In this document: piece after piece, positions 1 through 7,892 of the stretch
Numbering within the stretch: the first letter of the stretch is position 1
How the letters are laid out: every line of letters starts with the position of its first letter
Assembly (NCBI RefSeq): GCF_002198665.1
Contig: NZ_MWLM01000018.1
Span: forward strand, 1-44,379
Length of the DNA stretch: 44,379 bases
From: Novosphingobium sp. B 225
GTDB taxonomy: Bacteria > Pseudomonadota > Alphaproteobacteria > Sphingomonadales > Sphingomonadaceae
Direction of reading: 5' to 3'
The notes under the pieces: generated by a model
Told to the model about the DNA's origin: nothing
Database searches by the model: none
What the model saw: the letters and a program-made list of their open reading frames with translations, nothing else
Program-made: the position numbers and the translations under genes

Positions 1-172
1 TTTGGCGGCGGCGGTGGTCGCGGCCGCCGCCGCTGTAACCACCGCGATCGCCGCCGCCGCCAAACCGGTCACCGCCGCCACCGCCGCCGCTGTAGAAGGG
101 ATCGAAACCTTCCTCGCCGAAACCGTCCCGCTTGTCGCGGCCCCGACCACGACGCCCTCTGTCAAAACTCAT
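1..172 (-). CDS. Cold-shock protein, N-terminal part only (runs off left edge)
   Basis: Reading leftward from an ATG at 172-170, 57 codons remain open to the window edge. The peptide starts MSFDRGRRGRGRDKRDGF and passes into a stretch made almost only of Gly, Asp, Arg and Tyr. This arginine/glycine-rich leader is what I recall preceding the cold-shock (OB-fold, RNA-binding) domain of sphingomonad cold-shock proteins; the cold-shock domain itself would lie outside the window, so the family call is inference. The glycine codons are nearly all GGC/GGT, which makes this the most repetitive coding stretch in the window. It could also be another RGG-type RNA-binding protein. The gene is divergent from terC. 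Confidence 0.55.
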   Translation of the reverse strand, partial: MSFDRGRRGRGRDKRDGFGEEGFDPFYSGGGGGGDRFGGGGDRGGYSGGGRDHRRRQ

Positions 173-466
173 AAACCCGAACAAACCTTCGCTTCGCCCC
201 AGAATAAACTGCCTGGTGCGCGGACGAATCACGCCAGGCAACAGGGTGAGAATCGCCAAGGCCCTCTCCGCTGCACTGTGCCTGTTATCCGATATTGGGA
301 ACATTGGCGAACGGATTCACGCAAAAGCGCCGATTTCGCCCGGCGTAGGGATAAGTGTGACATTTCTGCCAGCACCAAAGTGTGACAAAGTCGAATTTTC
401 CGGATTGAAATCCCGCGCGCCGACCACACCTTGCCAGCGGGATCGGGGCTTGGCACAGAGGCATCC
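173..466. other. Divergent intergenic region between the cold-shock gene and terC
   Basis: This 294-bp stretch carries no convincing gene. It must hold the promoters of both divergent genes. The only repeat I see is the 9-mer AGTGTGACA, present at 354-362 and 379-387 (25-bp period). I looked for the yybP-ykoY manganese riboswitch that sometimes precedes terC genes and did not see its conserved core. Confidence 0.5.
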
Positions 467-1261
467 ATGGAAATCATCAGTCTGCTATCCGATCCGGCCG
501 CCTGGGCCGCCCTGCTCACCCTGATCGTGCTCGAAGTGGTCCTGGGGATCGACAACCTGGTGTTCATCGCCATCCTGTCGAACAAATTGCCCCCGCACCA
601 GCAACAGATCGCGCGGCGCGTGGGACTGGGGCTGGCGCTGGGGCTGCGGATCGCGCTGTTGCTGCTGATCGGCTGGATCGTGACGCTGCAGACTCCGCTG
701 TTCGATCTGGGCATTACCGGCCCGACCGGCGCGCATGGCGAGCCGGGGTTTGAAACCGCCTTTTCCGGCCGCGACCTGATCCTGATTGCGGGCGGGCTGT
801 TCCTGCTGTGGAAGGCGACCAAGGAAATCCACCACAACATCGATCCCGAAGGGGTCAGCGGTGAACTGCTTGATCATGACAAGGGGATTGGCCAGATCGC
901 GTTCTCCTCGGCGATCGCGCAGATCATCGCGCTCGACCTGGTGTTCTCGGTCGATTCGATCCTGACCGCAGTGGGGATGACCGACGAAGTGCCGATCATG
1001 ATCGCTGCAGTGGTGATCACCGTGATCCTGATGATGATCGCCGCCGATCCGCTCGCCAAGTTCATCGAACACAATCCGACGCTGGTGATGCTGGCGCTGG
1101 CCTTCCTGGTGATGATCGGCGCGGTGCTGATCGCCGACGGGTTCGGGGTGCATATCCCCAAGGGCTACATCTATGCCGCGATGGCTTTCTCGGCCGGGGT
1201 GGAAACGCTTAACATCGTGTCGCGCAACCGCCGCGCGCGCAAACGCGCCCAGCAGGGGTGA
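467..1261 (+). CDS. TerC family integral membrane protein
   Basis: 264 residues, about seven hydrophobic segments. TerC proteins are inner-membrane transport proteins; characterised Bacillus members export manganese and others are linked to tellurite resistance. Visible family signatures are the acidic intramembrane motif GIDN at residues 27-30 and the second acidic motif FSVDSI at 160-165, whose aspartates are thought to coordinate the transported metal. A His-rich loop (IHHNIDP, 121-127) sits between the halves. The start at ATG 467 is preferred over an upstream in-frame ATG at 431 because AGAGG lies just upstream and the protein then begins with the usual short leader. It heads a run of five close-packed + genes and shares a GTGA overlap with the next. 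The substrate cannot be told from sequence. Confidence 0.85.
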   Translation: MEIISLLSDPAAWAALLTLIVLEVVLGIDNLVFIAILSNKLPPHQQQIARRVGLGLALGLRIALLLLIGWIVTLQTPLFDLGITGPTGAHGEPGFETAFSGRDLILIAGGLFLLWKATKEIHHNIDPEGVSGELLDHDKGIGQIAFSSAIAQIIALDLVFSVDSILTAVGMTDEVPIMIAAVVITVILMMIAADPLAKFIEHNPTLVMLALAFLVMIGAVLIADGFGVHIPKGYIYAAMAFSAGVETLNIVSRNRRARKRAQQG

Positions 1262-1695
1262 GCGCCGTGTTCCGCCAGCTCACCCCGCGCCTCTACGCCA
1301 GCCCGCAAATCACCCTGGACGAGGTGGAGGCCGCCGCCGCCCAGGGGATCGGCCTGATCATCAACAACCGCCCCGAAGGCGAAAGCGATGACCAGACCCC
1401 GGGCGAAGCGATTGCCGCGGCCTGCGCGGACAAAGGGATCGCCTATGTCGCGATCCCCGTGACCCACGCGGGTTTCTCGCAGCAACAGGTCGCGGCCATG
1501 GCGGCGGCGCTGACCAGCACTGATGCGCCGATCCTGGCCTATTGCCGTTCGGGCACCCGCTCTACCCTGCTGTGGGCGCTGGCCGAGGCGAGCCGGGGCG
1601 AAAACCCCGCCGAGCTGGCGCGGCTGGCAGGCCAGGCCGGCTATGACCTCTCGCCCGTCGCGGCGCTGATGGACATGCTGGCCCCGGGCAAGTAG
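1258..1695 (+). CDS. TIGR01244/DUF442 family protein (phosphatase-like, rhodanese-related)
   Basis: 145 residues from a GTG that overlaps the terC stop (GTGA). The sequence has the family pattern: an N-terminal [14 protein letters not shown] strand region, a loop INNRPEGES (residues 35-43), and the signature CRSGTRS at 96-102, which forms the phosphate/sulfur-binding loop around Cys96. The loop is C-X4-R rather than the classical C-X5-R of protein tyrosine phosphatases, which is normal for this family. DUF442 domains are also found fused to metallo-beta-lactamase sulfide-oxidation proteins, so a persulfide or sulfur-transfer role is possible, but the stand-alone protein has no settled function. 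Translational coupling to terC suggests joint expression. Confidence 0.75.
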   Translation: MSAVFRQLTPRLYASPQITLDEVEAAAAQGIGLIINNRPEGESDDQTPGEAIAAACADKGIAYVAIPVTHAGFSQQQVAAMAAALTSTDAPILAYCRSGTRSTLLWALAEASRGENPAELARLAGQAGYDLSPVAALMDMLAPGK

Positions 1696-1706
1696 CACCG
1701 CGCGCC

Positions 1707-2120
1707 ATGCCCGCCATTCCTTTTGCCCTGATCCAGCTGGCCGGATCGATAGTGGCCATCCTGCTGGTTGCCCTGCTTGCCGCCAAGCTGCGGCTGGGCG
1801 ACGACGTCCGCCTGCAAGGCGAGGACGAAGCGCGCGAGCTGGCGGCGCTGTCGCTCGCCGGATTTGCCGCACAGGAGGTGGCGCTGGACCGGGCCGGGAT
1901 CGGCGCATTGCTGCGCGATGGCCAGGGCCGGGTCATGCTGCTGCGCCGCCACGGCGCGCAATTCGCCGCACGGCTGCTCGACAGCCACGCCTTTGCCCGG
2001 CTTGACCGCAATTTCCTGACGATCGGCACCGGCGAGAAAACATTTGGCCAGGTCACGCTGGATCTGGGCAGCGAAGCCCAGGTCTGGGCCGCCAGCCTGC
2101 GCCGCCTGGGAGGGGCCTGA
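1707..2120 (+). CDS. Hypothetical membrane-anchored protein
   Basis: 137 residues. An N-terminal hydrophobic helix (about residues 6-27, rich in Ala/Leu/Ile) is followed by a soluble domain with no motif I recognise. The soluble part alternates charged helices with short strands (ALLRDGQGRVMLLRRHGAQFAARLLDS) and reads like a small PH-like or DUF domain conserved only in close relatives. It starts 11 nt after the preceding stop and ends 4 nt before the next start, so it belongs to the terC operon. I assign no function; topology with the domain in the cytoplasm or periplasm is undecided. Confidence 0.65.
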   Translation: MPAIPFALIQLAGSIVAILLVALLAAKLRLGDDVRLQGEDEARELAALSLAGFAAQEVALDRAGIGALLRDGQGRVMLLRRHGAQFAARLLDSHAFARLDRNFLTIGTGEKTFGQVTLDLGSEAQVWAASLRRLGGA

Positions 2121-2124
2121 GCCA

Positions 2125-3027
2125 ATGGACAAGCTGGGCCCGGTCGAACTGGCGATCCCGTTCTTCATCCTGCTGATCGTGATCGAGATGTTCTGGGCGC
2201 GCCGCCGGGCCCCCGGCGCCTATGAACCGAAGGATACGCTGACCTCGCTCGCGCTGGGCACGGGCAGCACCGCGGTTGGCGCGCTGACCGCAGGCGTGGT
2301 CGCGGCGGCGGCGGTGTGGCTGTTCCAGCACCGCATCGCCACGATCGGCTGGGCCTGGTGGGCCTGGGCCGCGTGCTTTGTGCTGGATGATTTCAACTAT
2401 TACTGGGCGCACCGCACCGGGCACCGGGTCCGCTGGTTCTGGGCGAGCCACGTCAACCACCATTCCAGCCAGCACTACAACCTGTCCACTGCCCTCAGGC
2501 AGACCTGGACCGGGTTCTTCGCGCTGTCATTCGTGTTCCGGATCTGGCCGGCCTTCATCGGCTTCGATCCGGTGATGATCGCCACCTGCGGCGCGGTAAA
2601 CCTGGTCTATCAGTTCTGGATCCATACCGAAGCGATCCGCCGCTTTCCGGCCTGGTTCGAAGGCGTGATGAACACCCCCAGCCACCACCGCGTCCACCAC
2701 GCGATCAATCCGCTCTACCTTGATCGCAATTACGCCGGGGTCTTCATCGTCTGGGACAAACTGTTCGGAAGTTTTGAGGCCGAGCGGGACGCGATCACGA
2801 TCCGCTATGGCATCGTCAAACAGTTGGGCACGTTCAACCTGCTGCATGCCGCGTTCCACGAATGGATCGGCATCGCGAAGGATCTGTGGGCCGCACCATG
2901 GGGCGCAAAGCTGGGCTATCTGCTGCGTGAACCGGGCTGGACCCACGATGGCAGCCGCGACACGTCTGACATGATCCGCGCCAAATGGCAGGAGCGGCAA
3001 GACGGCGACGAGACTATCCCGGCATGA
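2125..3027 (+). CDS. Sterol desaturase / fatty acid hydroxylase family protein
   Basis: 300 residues with several hydrophobic segments. The three histidine clusters of the membrane di-iron hydroxylase superfamily are clear: HRTGH at 96-100, HVNHH at 109-113 (within WASHVNHHSSQHYN), and HHRVHH at 187-192, with a downstream NYAGVFIVWDKLFGSF segment that is typical of bacterial sterol-desaturase-like proteins. Such enzymes hydroxylate or desaturate lipids, carotenoids or sterol-like substrates in the membrane; the exact substrate is unknown. Start at ATG 2125, 4 nt after the previous stop, with a GGAGGGG sequence just upstream. Its stop overlaps the start of the next gene (ATGA). Confidence 0.85.
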   Translation: MDKLGPVELAIPFFILLIVIEMFWARRRAPGAYEPKDTLTSLALGTGSTAVGALTAGVVAAAAVWLFQHRIATIGWAWWAWAACFVLDDFNYYWAHRTGHRVRWFWASHVNHHSSQHYNLSTALRQTWTGFFALSFVFRIWPAFIGFDPVMIATCGAVNLVYQFWIHTEAIRRFPAWFEGVMNTPSHHRVHHAINPLYLDRNYAGVFIVWDKLFGSFEAERDAITIRYGIVKQLGTFNLLHAAFHEWIGIAKDLWAAPWGAKLGYLLREPGWTHDGSRDTSDMIRAKWQERQDGDETIPA

Positions 3028-3425
3028 CCGGTCCGCGCACCATTGTGGCGCTGGCGGCACTGGCAACGGCGGCAGTTCAACCCGCCGCCGCCCAGCCTGC
3101 GCAAGTGGCTGACGACTATCCGGTGCAAGCCCTGCGCGAAGGGCATGAGGGGACCGCGACAATCCGGCTGGCGGTTGATGAAGCGGGCCGTCCCGAAGCC
3201 TGCACCATCGTTGAATCGAGCGGGTGGCCCGAACTTGATGCCGCTTCGTGCCAGCGCGCCATGCGCCGCCCGCCCTTCAAACCCGCACTGAATGCCAAAG
3301 GTGAGCCGATCAAGGCAACCTATCGGGCCAGGCTGCAGTGGACCATCCCCAAGGACGATCAGCCCGGTCCAGCACCGGACACGGCCAGCAACACTCCCGC
3401 GCCCGGCAACACCTCCGCGCATTGA
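3024..3425 (+). CDS. Secreted TonB C-terminal domain protein (energy-transducer-like)
   Basis: 133 residues. A signal peptide (residues 1-23, ending AAAQPA) is followed by a TonB C-terminal fold: DDYPVQALREGHEGTATIRL, then a strand with CTIVESSGWPELDAASC and the RRPPFKPALN...YRARLQW ending typical of this domain. There is no membrane anchor plus Pro-rich spanning arm as in true TonB, so this is a periplasmic TonB-like protein rather than the main energy transducer. The two cysteines (in EACTIV and ASCQRA) could form a disulfide. ATGA overlap with the hydroxylase gene makes it the last member of the operon. Its partner is unknown; two TonB receptors lie elsewhere in the window. Confidence 0.75.
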   Translation: MTGPRTIVALAALATAAVQPAAAQPAQVADDYPVQALREGHEGTATIRLAVDEAGRPEACTIVESSGWPELDAASCQRAMRRPPFKPALNAKGEPIKATYRARLQWTIPKDDQPGPAPDTASNTPAPGNTSAH

Positions 3426-3489
3426 CGCGCCAACCGGGATTGCGCTGGCTTGAGCGCAGGCTTAACCCTGCACCAAAGACAAGCGCGGG

Positions 3490-5088
3490 ATGCAGGATAT
3501 GGATGAATTCGACATTGTCGTGATCGGCGGCGGCAGCGCGGGCAGCGCAGTGGCCGGGCGGCTGAGCGAAGACCCGAAGCGCAGCGTCTGCCTGATCGAA
3601 GCGGGCGGGCGCAACGACGATTTCCGGATCAAGACCCCCGGCATGCTGGTGGCCCTGCCCAAACGCGCCAACTGGGCCTATGAGACCGAGCCGATGGCCG
3701 GGCTGGGCGGGCGGCGCGGCTATCAACCTCGCGGCAAGGGGCTGGGCGGTTCCAGCGCGATCAATGCCATGCTCTATGTCCGCGGCAACCACTGGGACTA
3801 TGACAATTGGGCCGCGCTGGGCTGCACCGGCTGGAGCCACGCCGATGTGCTGCCATGGTTCAGGGCCTGCGAGGATAATGAGCGCGGCAGCGATGACTGG
3901 CATGGCAGCGGCGGGCCGCTGTCGGTCAGCGACCAGCACTGGCCCAGCCCGGCCAGCCGCGCCTTTGTCGAAGCTTCCAGCCAGCTGCAGCTGCCGGTCA
4001 ATCCCGATTTCAACGGCGCAAAGCAGGACGGCTTTGGCCTGTATCAGGTGACCCAGCGCGGCGGTGAACGCTGGTCTGCTGCGCGCGCGTTTGTCGAACC
4101 GGCGCGGGGACGGCCCAATCTGGACATTCGCACCGGCTGCCTGGTGGAAAAGATCGTGGTCGAAAATGGCCGCGCCACCGGGGTGCAGGTGCGGCGCGGC
4201 GGGCGCAGCGAAGTGGTGCGTGCGCGCGGCGGTGTGGTGTTGTCTGCCGGGGCATTCGGCAGTCCGCAGATCCTGATGCTGTCCGGGATCGGCCCGGCGG
4301 CACATCTGGCTGAAATGGGCGTGCCCGTGGTGGCCGATTGCCCGGCCGTTGGCGCTGACCTGCAGGATCACTGCGACTATATTCTGGCCTATGAAGCCAA
4401 TTCGCCCGACCTGATGGGCGGCAACCTGCCCAGCATGTGGCGCATGGCCAAATCGCTGGTCGAATATGTGCGCCACCGCAGCGGCACCATGACCACCCCA
4501 TTTGCCGAAGCGGGCGGGTTCTGGACGATCGATCCGGCCAGCCCGGCACCCGACATCCAGTACCATTTCATCCCCGGGATCGTGCAGAACCATGGCCGCG
4601 ACGTGGTGCGCGCGCCCGGCTTTTCGGTCCACGCCTGTGTGCTGCGCCCGGACAGCCGCGGCTGGGTGAAACTGCACAGCAAGGATGCGGCACAGGCCCC
4701 GGCGATCAATCCCAACTTCCTGGGCGACGACCGCGACATCGCGCTGCTGCGGGGGGCCGCGCGGCTGATGGAGCGGATCTGCGAGGCCCCGGCACTGGCC
4801 GCCTATCGCCCCACGGCCCGCAACCCGATTGCCGGAATGAGCGACGCCGAACTCGATGCCGCAATCCGCGCCAGCGCCGATACGATCTATCACCCGGTCG
4901 GCACCTGCCGGATGGGCGGTGATGCGGCCAGTGTGGTCGATCCCACGCTGAAAGCCCGCGCGGTTGACGGCCTGTGGGTGGCCGACGCCTCGATCATGCC
5001 GCGGCTGGTATCGGGCAATACCAATGCCCCGTCGATCATGATCGGCATGCGCGCGGCGGAATTCGTGAAAGCGGCTCTCTCCGCCTGA
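3490..5088 (+). CDS. GMC family FAD-dependent oxidoreductase (choline/alcohol dehydrogenase-like)
   Basis: 532 residues, normal length for bacterial GMC dehydrogenases. The FAD-binding beta-alpha-beta signature [15 protein letters not shown] is at about 13-27 and the GMC motif [19 protein letters not shown] follows near residue 82. The active-site pair is intact: His468 in [10 protein letters not shown] and Asn512 in SGNTNAPS, 44 residues apart as in choline oxidase and its relatives. These enzymes oxidise primary or secondary alcohols; BetA-like choline dehydrogenase is the closest-looking group, but polyethylene glycol and other alcohol dehydrogenases share all these features. The start could be ATG 3490 or ATG 3499. 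It lies 64 nt after the terC operon and only 4 nt before the structured repeat. Confidence 0.85.
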   Translation: MQDMDEFDIVVIGGGSAGSAVAGRLSEDPKRSVCLIEAGGRNDDFRIKTPGMLVALPKRANWAYETEPMAGLGGRRGYQPRGKGLGGSSAINAMLYVRGNHWDYDNWAALGCTGWSHADVLPWFRACEDNERGSDDWHGSGGPLSVSDQHWPSPASRAFVEASSQLQLPVNPDFNGAKQDGFGLYQVTQRGGERWSAARAFVEPARGRPNLDIRTGCLVEKIVVENGRATGVQVRRGGRSEVVRARGGVVLSAGAFGSPQILMLSGIGPAAHLAEMGVPVVADCPAVGADLQDHCDYILAYEANSPDLMGGNLPSMWRMAKSLVEYVRHRSGTMTTPFAEAGGFWTIDPASPAPDIQYHFIPGIVQNHGRDVVRAPGFSVHACVLRPDSRGWVKLHSKDAAQAPAINPNFLGDDRDIALLRGAARLMERICEAPALAAYRPTARNPIAGMSDAELDAAIRASADTIYHPVGTCRMGGDAASVVDPTLKARAVDGLWVADASIMPRLVSGNTNAPSIMIGMRAAEFVKAALSA

Positions 5089-5092
5089 CGGC

Positions 5093-5235
5093 GGTGCGGG
5101 AAGGCCATCCGGCCTTCCCTGGCCTGGCCGGCCCGCTCCCCCGGCCCAACCACCCACAGGGTACCTTAAACGGGTGGTTGGGCCGGGGGAGCGGGCCGGC
5201 CAGGCCAAGCTGATCGCGGAGGCGATCAGCGCACC
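5093..5235. repeat. Structured intergenic repeat, copy 1 (closing stem plus three hairpins)
   Basis: Seen directly: closing stem GGTGCG (5093-5098) with CGCACC (5230-5235); hairpin A with arms GGAAGGCC (5099-5106) and GGCCTTCC (5111-5118) and loop ATCC; a perfect 36-bp inverted repeat with arms 5120-5155 and 5172-5207 around a 16-nt loop containing GGTACC (5160-5165); hairpin B with arms CTGATCGC (5210-5217) and GCGATCAG (5222-5229) and loop GGAG. A second copy with identical geometry is at 12777-12921. It sits between the convergent GMC and TonB receptor genes, 4 nt after the GMC stop. There is no run of T after the structure, so it is not a simple terminator. REPIN-like or MITE-like origin is inference. 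Confidence 0.9.
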
Positions 5236-5239
5236 CAAC

Positions 5240-5279
5240 AAAAAAGGCCGGAGCTGCATCTGCAGCCCCGGCCCCTTTT
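5240..5279 (-). terminator. Probable bidirectional intrinsic terminator
   Basis: The stem GGCCGG-A-GCTGCA (5246-5258) pairs with TGCAGC-C-CCGGCC (5261-5273) around a 2-nt apex with one A/C mismatch. On the - strand it is followed by six T residues, ending transcription from the TonB receptor gene whose stop is at 5299. On the + strand CCTTTT follows, so it could also serve the GMC gene. Confidence 0.75.
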
Positions 5280-5298
5280 CGCATCACGAAACCCGCGA

Positions 5299-7683
5299 TC
5301 AGAACGTCTTGCGGACGCTCATCCCGAAAGTGCGGGGCTGGCTGACCTGGTAGCCCAGGCGCGCGCGGCCGCCGCGTTCGCGGTCGAACGAGAGCAGCGC
5401 GTTCTCGTTCAGCAGGTTGTTGACATAGGCCGTCACGGTCAGGCCGCCGTCCAGTTCCACGCCGGCGCTGAAATTGACCAGTTCATAGCCGGGCAGGTTC
5501 AGGTTGAGCGTGGTTGCAGCCGTGGCAGGTGCGCCCAGGAACGGCAGGCCGTGCACGAAAGTGCGCGGATTGTTTTCCTGATCGGCCGGCTGGGTATAGC
5601 GGTTGCCAACGTGCTGGACCGATGCATTGACGAAGCCCTTGGCCGTATCCGACACCGGGAATTCATAGCTGCCCGATGCGGTGATCTGGAACTTCGGCAC
5701 GCTGGGCAGACGGTTGCCATCGCGGATCCCGGTGGCGGCGGTCAGCGCGCCCGGCAGGGTCGTGTCGAATTTGGAATCCATCACGCTGCCCGACAGCGAG
5801 AAGTTCAGCCCGTCAGCCGGAGCCAGCCCCAGTTCGAATTCGGCCCCGGCGGAATGCGCCTTGGCCACGTTGAACACGATCCGCGACGAGCAGCTGCCGG
5901 CATCGAGCGTGACCTGCAGGTTGCTGATCTTGTTATAGAAACCAGCCGCATTGAAGGTAAAGCCCTTGCCCCGCGCCTTGAGACCCACTTCATAGTCCCA
6001 CAGCGACTCGTCCTTGTAGGACTGGAAGCCGCCGAACAGCGCGCGGTCAGCCGCGGTGCAGAGCCCGGCGTTGAGCGGATCGTTGACCCCGCCCAGGCGG
6101 AAGCCCTTGACCGCCTGCGCGTTGACCGTCACCCCATCCGCCATTTCATAGCTGAGGATCAGGCGCGGCGAGGCACCGTCCGACTTGGTCTTGTCGCTCT
6201 GGTTGTCGCCGTTCGAGAACAGCCCGCCCGACTTGAACGTGCGTTCTTCATTGAAGTCGTAATAGCGCGCACCGGCGGTCGCCTTGAACCGCTCGGTCAG
6301 CTGCCAGGTCGCTTCGCCGAACACCGCGTACTGCTTGATGCTGTAGGGCAGGTGCGCGTTGTAGGGCGAGTTGGCCGGGAAGCCGTTGGCCACTGCCGCC
6401 GAAGTGCCCGCGCCAAACCGCGCATCGGTGAACGCGTCATAACCCGGGGTGGGCAGGCGCTGATCATAGGTGCGCTTGATGTTCGAATAGAACCCGCCGA
6501 CGACCCACTGGAACGGCCCGTCGCCGGTTGAGGCGAGGCGCAGTTCCTGGCTGAAGGTGTCGAGCTTGGTGGTGTCACGCAGGTTCGAGGCGAGCTGCAC
6601 ACCGGCCGCCGGGAAGCCCAGATCGACCGAGACCGAGCCGGTCAGCGCGCTGGCATCACGGCTGACCAGAATGTCGCGGTGCGAATAGGACGAGACGGTG
6701 GTCAGCGCGACGCTGTCCGACAGGTCGGCTTCGAGCTTGAGATCGGCGATCACCGTTTCATCGCTGAACTTTTCGCGCAGCTTCAGATACTGTTCGTTCT
6801 TGCCGAACGTATAGGCCGGAACGCTGGTGGTCTGCGGGTTAGCGTAGAGGTTCCACACTTCCGAACGGTTGAAGCCGTTGCTGACCACCTTCTGGTAGAT
6901 CACGCGCGGCGTGATCCGCAGGTCTTCCGACGGTTCAAGCAGCAGCGAGAGGCGGCCGCCGTAACGATCACCATCGTTGACGTTCTTGCCCGCTGCCGGG
7001 CCGACTGCATCGATGAAACCGGCGTAATGGGTCCAGTAACCGACCGCGCGCAGGGCAGCCTTTTCGCCCAGCGGAACGTTGACCGCGCCCTTGAGCTCAC
7101 CGCCGAGGCTGCCGCCGTCGATCTGGTTGAGCCCGGCTTCGACCGTACCTTCGGTGCTGCCCAGCTTGGGCTGGTTGGTGATGTAGCGGATCGTGCCGCC
7201 GACCGAGCCCGAACCGAACAGCGTGCCCTGCGGGCCGCGCAGGGTTTCGACGCGGTTGAGATCGAACAGGTCAAGATCCGGAGTGAACAGCGACAGCGAG
7301 ATCACCGATTCGTCGAGATAGACGCCGACCTGTTCCTTGACGCCCGGCTGATCGCGCACGACCTGCCCGGCGGAAACGCCGCGCACCGAGACCTGGCTCT
7401 GACCCGGCCCGAGGTTCTGGACGTTGAGGCCCGCGACGTTGCGCGACAGGTCTTCAAGCGTGACGGCACCCGAACGCTGGATGTCCTTGGCGGTCTGCGC
7501 GTTGATCGAGAACGGCACCTTCTGCAGGCTTTCCGAACGCTTGGTGGCGGTGACGACGATTTCGTTGCCGGTATTTTCCTCGGCGGCGTCCTGGGCCAGC
7601 GCGGGGCTGGTCACAACCAGGGCGGCGATGCCTGCCAGCAGATAGCGGCGATAGGCATGGCGGTGGGTCGGTTGGGTTCGCAT
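5299..7683 (-). CDS. TonB-dependent outer-membrane receptor
   Basis: 794 residues. A signal peptide (about 1-30, cleaved after SPALAQ) is followed by the TonB box region EIVVTATKR (about 42-50), a plug domain containing VSVRGVSAGQ and the conserved DLNRVETLRGPQGTLFGSGSVGGTIRYIT segment, and a long beta-barrel ending in aromatic Phe (VRKTF). The type that starts VVTATKRSESLQKVPFSI is abundant in sphingomonads and imports siderophores, oligosaccharides, aromatics or other large substrates across the outer membrane; the substrate here is unknown. GGGAGGA precedes the ATG. The gene is preceded by palindromes at 7826-7850 and followed by a strong terminator. No local substrate-processing operon is evident, apart from the nearby GMC oxidoreductase. 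Confidence 0.9.
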   Translation of the reverse strand: MRTQPTHRHAYRRYLLAGIAALVVTSPALAQDAAEENTGNEIVVTATKRSESLQKVPFSINAQTAKDIQRSGAVTLEDLSRNVAGLNVQNLGPGQSQVSVRGVSAGQVVRDQPGVKEQVGVYLDESVISLSLFTPDLDLFDLNRVETLRGPQGTLFGSGSVGGTIRYITNQPKLGSTEGTVEAGLNQIDGGSLGGELKGAVNVPLGEKAALRAVGYWTHYAGFIDAVGPAAGKNVNDGDRYGGRLSLLLEPSEDLRITPRVIYQKVVSNGFNRSEVWNLYANPQTTSVPAYTFGKNEQYLKLREKFSDETVIADLKLEADLSDSVALTTVSSYSHRDILVSRDASALTGSVSVDLGFPAAGVQLASNLRDTTKLDTFSQELRLASTGDGPFQWVVGGFYSNIKRTYDQRLPTPGYDAFTDARFGAGTSAAVANGFPANSPYNAHLPYSIKQYAVFGEATWQLTERFKATAGARYYDFNEERTFKSGGLFSNGDNQSDKTKSDGASPRLILSYEMADGVTVNAQAVKGFRLGGVNDPLNAGLCTAADRALFGGFQSYKDESLWDYEVGLKARGKGFTFNAAGFYNKISNLQVTLDAGSCSSRIVFNVAKAHSAGAEFELGLAPADGLNFSLSGSVMDSKFDTTLPGALTAATGIRDGNRLPSVPKFQITASGSYEFPVSDTAKGFVNASVQHVGNRYTQPADQENNPRTFVHGLPFLGAPATAATTLNLNLPGYELVNFSAGVELDGGLTVTAYVNNLLNENALLSFDRERGGRARLGYQVSQPRTFGMSVRKTF

Positions 7684-7825
7684 GGTTCCTCCCTAAAGCG
7701 AAGCCCGCCGCCTGATTGGCGGCCGGGGCTGGCGGGCCTGCTGATCCCGATCCCCGCAAAGCGCAAGAGTCTGCCACGCGGCGCGGGGGCTTTTGCCGTC
7801 AGACTGTCACGAGAAAGTCACAGTT

Positions 7826-7850
7826 GAAACTAGTTTCGATGGAAACCATC
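7826..7850. promoter_or_regulatory. Twin palindromes upstream of the TonB receptor gene
   Basis: GAAACTAGTTTC (7826-7837) is a perfect 12-bp palindrome and is immediately followed by GATGG-AAA-CCATC (7838-7850), a second inverted repeat. They lie about 140-165 bp upstream of the receptor start in a 209-bp region with no gene. A repressor or activator site for the receptor gene is plausible, but no regulator gene is adjacent, so the role is inferred from position only. Confidence 0.45.
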
Positions 7851-7892
7851 AGTATTGCTTATGATTCGCGCGGATGCACTTCATCAACCAAC

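Noticed and set aside
2..385. Alanine-rich + strand frame at the left edge
   Set aside because: It is the antisense of the Gly-rich cold-shock leader, and its Ala runs come from GGC codons read in reverse.
173..466. yybP-ykoY (manganese) riboswitch before terC
   Set aside because: The conserved internal-loop sequences and paired helices of the motif were not found by eye.
3024..3425. True TonB energy transducer
   Set aside because: It has a cleavable signal-like N-terminus and lacks a Pro-rich spanning arm and neighbouring exbB/exbD genes.
5093..5235. Both structured repeats as ordinary terminators
   Set aside because: No T-run follows either copy, a separate good terminator lies at 5240-5279, and the four-part conserved architecture is more than a terminator needs.
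3310..5259. A 649-codon open frame antisense to the GMC gene
   Set aside because: Mirror of a gene with intact FAD and active-site motifs; it also runs across the structured repeat.
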